Shown: positions 1 through 5,022 of the stretch, piece after piece
Layout of the letters: every line of letters starts with the position of its first letter
Numbering within the stretch: the first letter of the stretch is position 1
Origin: Candidatus Aenigmatarchaeota archaeon
Lineage (GTDB): Archaea > Aenigmatarchaeota > Aenigmatarchaeia > GW2011-AR5 > WALA01
DNA length: 5,720 nucleotides
NCBI GenBank assembly: GCA_015523085.1
Contig: WALA01000015.1
Location: 1-5,720, forward strand
Reading direction: 5' to 3'
Notes under the pieces: model-generated
Told to the model about the DNA's origin: nothing
Database searches by the model: none
What the model saw: the letters and a program-made list of their open reading frames with translations, nothing else
Made by a program: the position numbers and the translations under genes

Positions 1-17
1 GATTAGACCACCGGCCC
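1..17 (-). tRNA. 5' end of a tRNA gene, cut off by the window edge
   Basis: Read on the minus strand from position 17 down to 1, the sequence is GGGCCGGTGGTCTAATC. This fits the first 17 nt of an archaeal tRNA: a 7-nt acceptor strand (GGGCCGG), T at position 8, G at 9, a GTCT D-stem strand at 10-13, then A14 and a purine at 15. The opening resembles archaeal tRNAs such as tRNA-Val. The anticodon, T arm and 3' acceptor strand lie outside the window, so neither the isotype nor the identity as a tRNA can be proven. The gene would lie 30 nt downstream of the sugar kinase on the same strand. Confidence 0.42.
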
Positions 18-23
18 GAATGT

Positions 24-38
24 CAAATAAAAATAAAT
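24..38 (-). terminator. T-rich tract after the sugar kinase; possible terminator and/or tRNA TATA region
   Basis: Just after the kinase stop codon, the minus strand reads ATTTATTTTTATTTG. Archaeal RNA polymerase terminates at T-rich tracts without needing a hairpin, so this could end the HAD/kinase transcript. The same AT-rich stretch lies upstream of the putative tRNA start at 17 and could instead form part of its promoter. No hairpin is visible. Confidence 0.35.
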
Positions 39-47
39 GGGTAAAGT

Positions 48-968
48 TTAAATTTTGACATTCGACAGAAATCTTTCGACCTCGCGCCTCGTTGGAAGCG
101 ATGAAATCGCACCCTTGCGCTGTATGGAAAGCGCTGCAACGGCAGATGCGAATTTGAGAAGTTCCACCCCGTCAAGACCGCGCAGCAGTCCGACGGAAAC
201 GCCAGCCGAAAAAGCATCGCCGGCGCCCGTCGTGTCGACAACGTTCACGTTAAAAGCGGGAAAAGACACGATTTTTCCGTTGTAGTACATAGTTGAGCCG
301 CGCGAGCCGCGCGTGGCTATGACGCGCTTTCCCTTGAATTTTTTCAGAGCTCTGCGAAGACTTTTTTCCATCGAAATCTCCTTCGCCTCTTCTTCTGACG
401 GTATGATGACATCTGCGTACTTCGCTGCCTTTCTCACGTATTTCATCGTGTCACGCTTCAAAAGGTCCTTCCGGAGGTTCGGGTCGAATGACACGAGAAC
501 GCCGTGCTTCTTCGCAAGCGTCAGCGCCTTGAACAATGCAGACCGCACTGGCTCATCAACAAGCGACAGTGAGCAGAAATGGAAAATTTTCGCTCGTTTG
601 AAGTATTTTTCCTTCACGTCGGATTCTCGCACGTCGAGGTCGGCCGTATCATTTCTGTAAAAGCTGAACTCGGGAACGCCCCGGGCATTCAACGAGACGA
701 ACGCAAGCGTCGTCTTCTTTTTTGTGCGCACAACCATAGACGTGTCGACCTTGTTTTTACTTAAAACACCCATGAGAAAGTCACCAAAGCCGTCATTGCT
801 GATACGTGTGAGAAGTGCAGAGTGCACATCAAGGCGTCTGACCGCAATGGCGTAGTTTGCCGGCGCGCCGCCGAAATGCTTCTCAAACCTATTCGTTCCA
901 TTCAAACCGCGGCCACGCTCGCCTATCATGTCGATGAGCGCCTCACCAAAAGAAATGACTTCTACCAT
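48..968 (-). CDS. PfkB-family sugar kinase, fructokinase-like
   Basis: This is a 306-residue, full-length ribokinase/PfkB-fold protein that would phosphorylate a sugar or related small molecule with ATP in the cytoplasm. The N-terminal GGAPAN motif (33-38) is the substrate-side signature. FDPNLR lies at 161-166 and TRGSRG at 219-224. The C-terminal PfkB signature DTTGAGDAFSAG is at 245-256, with the predicted catalytic base Asp251. HFGGAPAN, YRNDTAD (104-110) and IFHFCSLSL (128-136) resemble bacterial-type fructokinases more than archaeal ADP-dependent kinases. The substrate is inferred: fructose is most likely, but 2-keto-3-deoxygluconate or a nucleoside cannot be excluded. The ATG lies 1 nt after the stop of the HAD gene (TGATATG), with only a weak purine-rich GGGGCGA upstream, so translation is probably coupled to that gene. 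The start is supported by the immediate family motif ISFGEALID. Confidence 0.9.
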   Translation of the reverse strand: MVEVISFGEALIDMIGERGRGLNGTNRFEKHFGGAPANYAIAVRRLDVHSALLTRISNDGFGDFLMGVLSKNKVDTSMVVRTKKKTTLAFVSLNARGVPEFSFYRNDTADLDVRESDVKEKYFKRAKIFHFCSLSLVDEPVRSALFKALTLAKKHGVLVSFDPNLRKDLLKRDTMKYVRKAAKYADVIIPSEEEAKEISMEKSLRRALKKFKGKRVIATRGSRGSTMYYNGKIVSFPAFNVNVVDTTGAGDAFSAGVSVGLLRGLDGVELLKFASAVAALSIQRKGAISSLPTRREVERFLSNVKI

Positions 969-969
969 A

Positions 970-1875
970 TCATCGCCCCGAAAAATAGTTTACTATCTCA
1001 ATTACTTTGCCCGTTAAAGGATTCTTGACGTTTCCTTTTGAAATTTTCGTGCGTACATTCGAACCATTTCCGAAAAATTCTTCGAGCTCACCCAAAATTT
1101 CTTTCTTGCCTCTATTTTTCAACAATCCATCGGCAATCATTATCGCCGCTATTTCACCACCAAAATCTCCGTCGTTCACAACAACGTTAGACCATTTTGA
1201 CGCGCGTTCACCGGACGATATGGCGAACCCCATTTTAGAAGCATAACCTAAAAGCCTTGAATCACCCGAACTGTCACCAACGGCAATAATTCCAACGTTG
1301 TTCCCGTCTATGCCAAAATCTTTTTTGAGGTTGTCCAGCTTTTGGTGACGTCCGTTCTTTCTGTCAATTCCACACGGCTTTCCGTCATTGTAATCCAATC
1401 TCGTTCCAACGACGTGAAAGTTGTTCTCATCATTTATGCCGTAAATGCCGTAAACGCTCTTCAGAAATTCCTCTATTCCGGCGGTCGAAATCCATGTCGC
1501 ATAGCCGTCGTTATTCAAGAATTTTGGCACGTATCCTTTAAGTATGTGATTCCTCCTCGCAACGTCGGAGACGATCTTGTCTATTCTCTCCCTCGTTAAT
1601 CCGTCGTATTTCGACTCGAGGAGAACCATAAGTGCGAGTTCAATTCCGTGGTCACGCTCAGGTTCGTATTGGACGCCGAGCTCATTTTCGATGAATTTGT
1701 TGCACGCGCCCGAACGGATCTTCGCCACAACATTGGAGAATTTTTCCTCATTGGAGCCATGAGAATCGAACACTTTGTAAACATTTGGAAAGAATTCGCT
1801 TAGGTATTTCTTCCCTATGTCGTACGGCGACAGTGTGCCATCGTGGTCAAGCGCTATCAAAATGTCGGAGCTCAT
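970..1875 (-). CDS. HAD-superfamily phosphatase with C1-type cap, substrate unknown
   Basis: This 301-residue protein has all four haloacid dehalogenase motifs. Motif I is ALDHDGT with nucleophile Asp10 and Asp12. Motif II is the Ser/Thr in ISTAG (129-133). Motif III is Lys179 (HQKL), and motif IV is GDSSGD with Asp201 and Asp205. About 115 residues separate motifs I and II, which indicates a C1 helical cap as in the phosphoserine phosphatase branch; GDSxxD fits that branch too. Roughly 60 residues follow the core (about 240-301), are rich in Lys and Gly, and match nothing I recognise. A magnesium-dependent phosphomonoesterase is expected, but the substrate cannot be read from the sequence. 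The downstream kinase begins 1 nt after the stop codon, suggesting both act on the same or linked sugar phosphates. The start is supported by GTGAGGAT at 1881-1888, 5 nt upstream. The gene has its own TATA box. Confidence 0.85.
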   Translation of the reverse strand: MSSDILIALDHDGTLSPYDIGKKYLSEFFPNVYKVFDSHGSNEEKFSNVVAKIRSGACNKFIENELGVQYEPERDHGIELALMVLLESKYDGLTRERIDKIVSDVARRNHILKGYVPKFLNNDGYATWISTAGIEEFLKSVYGIYGINDENNFHVVGTRLDYNDGKPCGIDRKNGRHQKLDNLKKDFGIDGNNVGIIAVGDSSGDSRLLGYASKMGFAISSGERASKWSNVVVNDGDFGGEIAAIMIADGLLKNRGKKEILGELEEFFGNGSNVRTKISKGNVKNPLTGKVIEIVNYFSGR

Positions 1876-1880
1876 TTCAT

Positions 1881-1888
1881 ATCCTCAC
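1881..1888 (-). promoter_or_regulatory. Ribosome binding site of the HAD gene
   Basis: The minus strand reads GTGAGGAT, then 5 nt (ATGAA), then the ATG at 1875. The GAGG core pairs with the 3' end of 16S rRNA. It picks the ATG at 1875 over the out-of-frame ATG at 1880. Having a Shine-Dalgarno site and a leader sets this gene apart from the genes at the two divergent promoters. Confidence 0.7.
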
Positions 1889-1891
1889 ACC

Positions 1892-1921
1892 AAGTATTCC
1901 TAAGTAATACTTTGTAATACT
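1892..1921 (-). repeat. Operator-like repeats between TATA box and ribosome binding site of the HAD gene
   Basis: The octamer GTAATACT occurs at 1904-1911 and again at 1914-1921, a spacing of exactly 10 bp, or about one helical turn. AAGTATT at 1892-1898 is a perfect inverted match to AATACTT at 1906-1912, across 7 bp. The cluster lies just downstream of the TATA box and covers the predicted transcription start (near 1903). A bound protein there would block initiation. The repeats are seen; the operator role is inferred. Confidence 0.4.
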
Positions 1922-1922
1922 A

Positions 1923-1934
1923 ATATTTAAATAT
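1923..1934 (-). promoter_or_regulatory. TATA box for the HAD/sugar-kinase unit
   Basis: ATATTTAAATAT is a perfect 12-bp palindrome centred at 1928.5, in the 74-bp gap between the PUA-protein gene and the HAD gene. Archaeal transcription starts about 25 bp downstream of the box, which places the start near 1903. That gives a leader of about 28 nt containing the ribosome binding site at 1881-1888. Read-through from the upstream PUA gene is also possible, because no strong T-tract follows its stop codon. Confidence 0.6.
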
Positions 1935-1949
1935 GTTTCATGCGCAGAA

Positions 1950-2384
1950 TCACATAATCAAATTCCTAACCCTTCTCGATTTCGGTATGAGATTCTCAAC
2001 AATCCACGAATCCGAGATCCGTTTCAGAAATCCGCACCCAAGGACATCGTGATCCGAGCGCACAACAACGTACCCGCCATCACACTCAATGACTTCGTCC
2101 GGAACAACATCGAAACCGGACACGAAATCGCGCACCTTTCCGCCGCGTAAGACGACCACATTCTTAGTCGCGTCGCGGAGGAAGATTTGCATGGCGTTTG
2201 TCGTGAGTTTGACATCGCGGTCCACCCTTGCGAACAAGATGAAGTTGTTCTCCGCACCGAGCTCCTTGGCCACATCAAGCACGCCCTTTTTCGCAACGCG
2301 TATCTTCCCCGCGCGCTCAACGAACTCAATATCGTTTGGGAGATCAACACCATATCGGTTCAAAACAAATTTTCTTATGTCCAT
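1950..2384 (-). CDS. PUA-like RNA-binding protein, partner of the NOP2-type methyltransferase
   Basis: This 144-residue protein looks like the stand-alone archaeal counterpart of the PUA-like domain found at the C-terminus of bacterial RsmF-type rRNA methyltransferases. The most telling region is C-terminal: GYVVVRSDHDVLGCGFL (104-120) followed by NLIPKSRRV (131-139), a basic motif typical of that family. It probably binds RNA and may help the neighbouring m5C methyltransferase recognise its target. The start is ATG 2384, which shares its A with the TGA stop of the methyltransferase gene. The strong site AGGTGA (2389-2394) lies 4 nt upstream. A longer GTG-started version from 2456 would run far into the methyltransferase gene and is unlikely. 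Family assignment rests on motif recognition alone; a Nip7-like PUA protein is the main alternative. Confidence 0.75.
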   Translation of the reverse strand: MDIRKFVLNRYGVDLPNDIEFVERAGKIRVAKKGVLDVAKELGAENNFILFARVDRDVKLTTNAMQIFLRDATKNVVVLRGGKVRDFVSGFDVVPDEVIECDGGYVVVRSDHDVLGCGFLKRISDSWIVENLIPKSRRVRNLIM

Positions 2385-3250
2385 CAGCTCACCTTCCTTA
2401 TCTTCGCGACGAAAAACGTCTCCGTTCCGTAATCCTGTGGCCAAACGCGCACGCACTCATCCAAGCCGAGCCCGCGCCTGAACGGAAGGTCTATGCGCTC
2501 GAGCTCCGCATCGCGAGCATCGAGCAAGTGTTCGACGACCTCCTCATTCTCCTCGCGAGACGACGTGCAGGTGGAGTAAATGAGCTCTCCGCCGGGGCGA
2601 AGAATGTCATAAGCACGCTCGATGAGCACCTTCTGCAACCGCGAGAATGCTCTCACCTTTTTGAGGGACCACTTGGAGAAGAAATGCTCGTCCCGGAAAA
2701 GCATTCCGTCGGACGAGCACGGAGCATCGAGTATGACAGCGTCCGCTTCGACGTTTGGGAAGTTTTTCGCATCGTAGTTTGTCGTCACGACGTTCAAGCA
2801 CCCCAGACGCGATATGTTCGATTGCAATGCTTTGAGGCGGTGTATGTTTATGTCGTTTGCAATGACTGTCGCGCTCTCGCGGTCCTGCGCAATTTGAGTC
2901 GCCTTAGACCCCGGCGCGGCGCACATGTCAACTATGAGCTTTGCGTTCTCATCCACAAGCGTCGGCGGTATCATTGAAGATGCATCTTGAACGTATATCT
3001 TGCCGAGAAAATGTTCGAGTGTGTTTCCAAGTCGCGTGTAGTCGTTTACAAAGAACCCGTTTTCGTACCAAGGAACAGGCTCGATCTCCGCATACGATTT
3101 CATTCGTTCAAGCGTCCGTTCATCCGCCTTCAACGTGTTCAGGCGAAACGCCTGACGAACGTTCGCACTCTCAAATGCGTCGGCATCGTCTATCATTTTT
3201 CTAATTCGCTCGATAAAGACTTTCGGCATGCGCGATTTCCTGCTTATCAT
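2384..3250 (-). CDS. NOL1/NOP2/Sun-family RNA cytosine-C5 methyltransferase
   Basis: This 288-residue SAM-dependent enzyme would transfer a methyl group to C5 of cytosine in tRNA or rRNA. The SAM-binding motif I is DMCAAPGSKATQ (108-119). DAPCSSDG (175-182) contains Cys178, used to release the product. YSTCT (225-229) contains Cys228, the catalytic nucleophile. RVWPQDYGTETFFVA (268-282) is the usual C-terminal strand region. RLNTLKA (36-42) is the conserved N-terminal segment. Length fits archaeal stand-alone members, including tRNA methyltransferase Trm4-like proteins; tRNA and rRNA specificity cannot be told apart here. No Shine-Dalgarno site precedes ATG 3250. Its A lies 25.5 nt from the centre of a TTTAAA box (3273-3278), so a leaderless message is likely. 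ATG 3229 (Met8), with AGGA upstream, is a weaker alternative. Confidence 0.92.
   Translation of the reverse strand: MISRKSRMPKVFIERIRKMIDDADAFESANVRQAFRLNTLKADERTLERMKSYAEIEPVPWYENGFFVNDYTRLGNTLEHFLGKIYVQDASSMIPPTLVDENAKLIVDMCAAPGSKATQIAQDRESATVIANDINIHRLKALQSNISRLGCLNVVTTNYDAKNFPNVEADAVILDAPCSSDGMLFRDEHFFSKWSLKKVRAFSRLQKVLIERAYDILRPGGELIYSTCTSSREENEEVVEHLLDARDAELERIDLPFRRGLGLDECVRVWPQDYGTETFFVAKIRKVS
2389..2394 (-). promoter_or_regulatory. Ribosome binding site that sets the PUA-protein start
   Basis: The minus strand reads AGGTGA followed by GCTG and ATG (2384). The site lies inside the last codons of the methyltransferase gene. It decides for ATG 2384 over the upstream GTG at 2456 and implies coupled translation of the two proteins. 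Confidence 0.75.
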
Positions 3251-3309
3251 GCTAAAAGTTCGATTTTCAACGTTTAAAAGTTTTGAATCGCAATTTTAAT
3301 TGATAAGCA
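3241..3309. repeat. 69-bp imperfect dyad spanning the divergent promoter and both gene starts
   Basis: TGCTTATCA (3241-3249) and TGATAAGCA (3301-3309) are perfect 9-bp inverted arms. Inside them, 3253-3275 and 3276-3298 pair in 17 of 23 positions around a centre at 3275.5, where TTTAAA lies. The outer arms have their centre at 3275, so one base is offset between inner and outer parts. As a result both reading frames can begin Met/Leu-Ile-Ser: ATG 3250 on the minus strand, TTG 3300 on the plus strand. Confidence 0.7.
3273..3278. promoter_or_regulatory. Shared bidirectional TATA box, methyltransferase and rnp3
   Basis: TTTAAA is self-complementary, so TATA-binding protein could sit on it in either direction. 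Its centre is 25.5 nt from the methyltransferase ATG (3250), 24.5 nt from the TTG at 3300 and 33.5 nt from the rnp3 ATG at 3309. The A-rich flanks, CAAAAC on the minus side and CAACG on the plus side, could serve as TFB contacts. No other good TATA candidate lies between the two genes. Confidence 0.6.
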
Positions 3310-4052
3310 TGTTTTACGACATGATAGTGCATACGAAGTCGTCCATAGGCGAGGACGAGATTGACGAAGTCGTGGAAATGGCCCGGAAGCTCGGACTTTC
3401 TGGAATTTGCGCACCAATATATTATACGTCCTTGAAGGACTTGAAGGAGTACGTGAACAACCTTCCTCACTACGACGACATTGACGTGGTATCCGGTGTG
3501 ATTGTCAAAGCCGACAGGCCGCAGGACGTTAACAACATAGTCAGCATGGTCAGGCAGAAGGTTGAAATAGTCATAGTTCACGGCGGTTCGTACGAGGTGA
3601 ACCGCGCGGCGTGCGAAAACTCTAAGGTGGACATACTTGCGCATCCGGAGCTCAACAGGAACGACTCCGGCCTCGACCACATATGCATCAAGAGCGCGGC
3701 GGAGAACAACGTCGCCATAGAAATAAATTTCAGGGAGCTCCTTGAGAGTTCGGGCGTGCTGCGCGTCAAAACCATGAAAAAGATAATGAAGAACGTCGAA
3801 CTGTGCCAAAATTACAAAACTCCCATGGTCACGACATCGAGCGCCGTTTCAAAGTGGGGGATGCGCGCTGGAAGGGAGTTGGCTTCAATAGCTCACTTGG
3901 TCGGGCTTCCCATAGTGGACGCCATAGATACCGTGTCAACCATACCGTTGCAAATCGTCGAGGAAAACAGAAAAAAACTCCAGGGAAAGAAAATTGGAGA
4001 TGTGGAGGTAATTGATGATGGACAGACCAAAAGTACTTCCTCCGACGCTTAG
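3309..4052 (+). CDS. rnp3: Ribonuclease P protein component 3 (Rpp30)
   Basis: This is the archaeal homologue of eukaryotic Rpp30, a protein subunit of RNase P, which removes the 5' leader of tRNA precursors. It works as a complex with Pop5, encoded next door. In 247 residues it shows the family's TIM-barrel-like conserved stretches: FYDMIVHTK near the start, IVIVHGGSYEVNRAACE near 90-106, VDILAHPEL shortly after, then SGLDH and AAENNVAIEINFRELL, and DTVSTIPLQIVEENR near the C-terminus. The start is chosen at ATG 3309, where homologues begin just before the FxD motif. TTG 3300 in the same frame would add three residues and is positioned more symmetrically to the TATA box. No Shine-Dalgarno site is present, so the message is probably leaderless or nearly so. 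The last 38 nt overlap the Pop5 gene. Confidence 0.93.
   Translation: MFYDMIVHTKSSIGEDEIDEVVEMARKLGLSGICAPIYYTSLKDLKEYVNNLPHYDDIDVVSGVIVKADRPQDVNNIVSMVRQKVEIVIVHGGSYEVNRAACENSKVDILAHPELNRNDSGLDHICIKSAAENNVAIEINFRELLESSGVLRVKTMKKIMKNVELCQNYKTPMVTTSSAVSKWGMRAGRELASIAHLVGLPIVDAIDTVSTIPLQIVEENRKKLQGKKIGDVEVIDDGQTKSTSSDA
4004..4009 (+). promoter_or_regulatory. Strong ribosome binding site of rnp2, inside rnp3
   Basis: GGAGGT lies in the last codons of rnp3. It is 5 nt from ATG 4015, 8 nt from ATG 4018 and only 2 nt from TTG 4012. Spacing therefore argues against the TTG and for one of the two ATGs. Confidence 0.8.
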
Positions 4053-4395
4053 GCCGAAGAAAAGATACATTGCGTTCGAGATAATTTCAGACGATGAAAT
4101 AGATTACAAGTCGATGCTCAGCGCGCTTTGGCATTCCATGATAGACCTGTACGGAGAGCGCGGCGCGGCGCAATCACACGTTTGGATAATCAAGAATTTG
4201 TACGGCGGGAACCGCGGCCTCATACGATGTCGCCACGATATGACAGAAGAGGTCAGAAGCGCGCTCACGTTCATAAAAATGATAGGAGACCACAATGTCA
4301 TAATAAAAGTTCTCGGAATAACGGGAACGATAAAAACAGCAAAAATAAAGTACCTTGGAATGAAAACGTTGAAGGATTTCACGGAAACTTCATAA
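4015..4395 (+). CDS. rnp2: Ribonuclease P protein component 2 (Pop5)
   Basis: This is the archaeal Pop5 homologue, which pairs with Rpp30 and supports the catalytic domain of RNase P RNA during tRNA 5' processing. Starting at ATG 4015 it has 126 residues, normal for the family. It opens with LPPTLRPKKRYIAFEII, the Pop5 signature. It continues through a conserved helix (ALWHSMIDLYGERGAAQS), GLIRCRHDMTEEVRSAL, and VIIKVLGITGTIKTAKIKYL near the end. Three start codons occur in a row (TTG 4012, ATG 4015, ATG 4018), and the ribosome binding site favours the ATGs. Its start lies inside rnp3 (38-nt overlap), so the two subunits are probably made together by coupled translation. The 3' end overlaps the convergent KGQ gene by 17 nt. 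Confidence 0.92.
   Translation: MMDRPKVLPPTLRPKKRYIAFEIISDDEIDYKSMLSALWHSMIDLYGERGAAQSHVWIIKNLYGGNRGLIRCRHDMTEEVRSALTFIKMIGDHNVIIKVLGITGTIKTAKIKYLGMKTLKDFTETS
4331..4350 (-). terminator. Possible T-tract terminator of the minus operon, inside rnp2
   Basis: On the minus strand, 29 to 48 nt past the KGQ gene stop, the sequence reads CTTTATTTTT, GCTG, TTTTTA. These are the best T-runs downstream of that operon and fit archaeal termination. They also encode the Lys-rich IKTAKIK stretch of Pop5 on the other strand, so amino-acid composition alone could explain them. Confidence 0.3.
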
Positions 4396-4750
4396 CGCGG
4401 TGTATTGAAAATTTTGAATTTGTCACATTGACAAAATAAGTTACCTCGTTTCCATTTCTCGAAAACGTGATGTTTGAGTAAATGCCTTCGCCTGCGAGCA
4501 TATTCTGAAGATTATTTATGGCCCATGAAATGTCATCGTCACTTGAGCTCATTTTCGTTGTTTGATTCAAGTAATTCTCAACGTTTCTTATCGTATATCC
4601 CGCCTTGTTTATGAGACCCCAATAGTACTTCCCCTCTGAGTAAGAGTTCATGACGGAAAATATGGAAACGAGTGCATAAGAAATCAAAACGGCGGATATC
4701 AAAAACCACTGCCCCTTCGGACGCGGTTCACACCTTGTAGATTTGGGCAT
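4379..4750 (-). CDS. Small single-span membrane protein, KGQ class, possible prepilin-like or surface protein
   Basis: I do not recognise a named family. The 123-residue protein has a basic N-terminus ending in PKGQ (11-14), then one hydrophobic segment, WFLISAVLISYALVSIFSVM (15-34), then a polar domain of about 90 residues. A basic KGQ just before the hydrophobic stretch resembles archaeal class III (prepilin) signal peptides. The usual Glu at +5 is absent, so processing is uncertain and a plain membrane anchor is possible. Three N-glycosylation sequons (NQT 62-64, NIT 93-95, NVT 108-110) fit an extracellular C-terminal domain. The gene is third in the aIF2-beta operon. It starts 23 nt inside the DUF424 gene, with GGGGTGA 3 nt upstream, and its end overlaps rnp2 by 17 nt. 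Confidence 0.7.
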   Translation of the reverse strand: MPKSTRCEPRPKGQWFLISAVLISYALVSIFSVMNSYSEGKYYWGLINKAGYTIRNVENYLNQTTKMSSSDDDISWAINNLQNMLAGEGIYSNITFSRNGNEVTYFVNVTNSKFSIHRVMKFP

Positions 4751-5012
4751 GTTTCACCCCATCTATGACAGCGACGTCATTTTCATTGACTATTCCCATT
4801 TTTATAAGGAGCTCGACTATTCTGTTTCCTATGCAATTTATGTTCGTCGACTTCTCAAGAAGCGCTTCAATATCGTTTTCATCACATTTGTCCTTTCCGT
4901 AGAACGATTCCGACACTACGACGTCCGTCTCGCCATGAAGTGTCTTGCCGAGTATCTCAGCGTCGCAAACACCGAGCATCTTAAATTCTTCAAAGTACGT
5001 GTATGAAAACAT
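4728..5012 (-). CDS. DUF424 family protein, linked to aIF2-beta
   Basis: This 94-residue protein fits the archaeal DUF424 family, whose biochemical role is not established as far as I know. Recognisable blocks are LGVCDAEILGKTL (13-25), VSESFYGK (33-40), a middle helix with NCIGNRIVELLIKMGIV, and the C-terminal GVKHAQIYKV (85-94). In many archaea the gene follows that for aIF2-beta, as here, which suggests but does not prove a translation-related role. The start is ATG 5012, with AGGTG (5018-5022) 5 nt upstream. A longer version from 5126 would overlap the zinc-ribbon end of aIF2-beta and lacks family similarity. The aIF2-beta stop is 8 nt upstream, and the last 23 nt overlap the KGQ gene. 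Confidence 0.85.
   Translation of the reverse strand: MFSYTYFEEFKMLGVCDAEILGKTLHGETDVVVSESFYGKDKCDENDIEALLEKSTNINCIGNRIVELLIKMGIVNENDVAVIDGVKHAQIYKV
4754..4760 (-). promoter_or_regulatory. Ribosome binding site of the KGQ membrane protein gene
   Basis: The minus strand reads GGGGTGA, then AAC, then ATG (4750). It lies within the DUF424 coding region and supports both the start and the reality of this small overlapping gene. Confidence 0.65.
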
Positions 5013-5017
5013 GTTAA

Positions 5018-5022
5018 CACCT
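5018..5022 (-). promoter_or_regulatory. Ribosome binding site that sets the DUF424 start
   Basis: The minus strand reads TAGGTG, where TAG is the aIF2-beta stop codon, followed by TTAAC and ATG (5012). The AGGTG core overlaps the stop codon of the preceding gene. It favours ATG 5012 over any upstream start and implies coupled translation. Confidence 0.7.

Noticed and set aside
295..312. Tandem 9-bp repeat GAGCCGCGC x2 inside the sugar kinase gene.
   Set aside because: It encodes RGSRGS within the conserved T-x-G-x-x-G segment of PfkB kinases, so the length fits the family and the repeat is probably a codon coincidence.
1892..1912. RNA hairpin or riboswitch in the HAD leader from the 7-bp inverted repeat.
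   Set aside because: The predicted transcription start (near 1903) falls inside the repeat, so the full hairpin would not be transcribed; a DNA operator is more likely.
2385..2456. GTG-started extension adding 24 residues to the PUA protein.
   Set aside because: The extension lies wholly inside the methyltransferase gene, and a strong AGGTGA site sits 4 nt before ATG 2384.
2336..2977. 213-residue plus-strand open frame opposite the methyltransferase.
   Set aside because: The minus-strand methyltransferase has all its catalytic motifs; the plus frame shows no family features or ribosome binding site.
3267..3809. 180-residue open frame antisense to rnp3, crossing the divergent promoter.
   Set aside because: It is a shadow of a strongly conserved gene; it has no recognisable domain, and its His/Val/Tyr-rich composition is typical of antisense frames.
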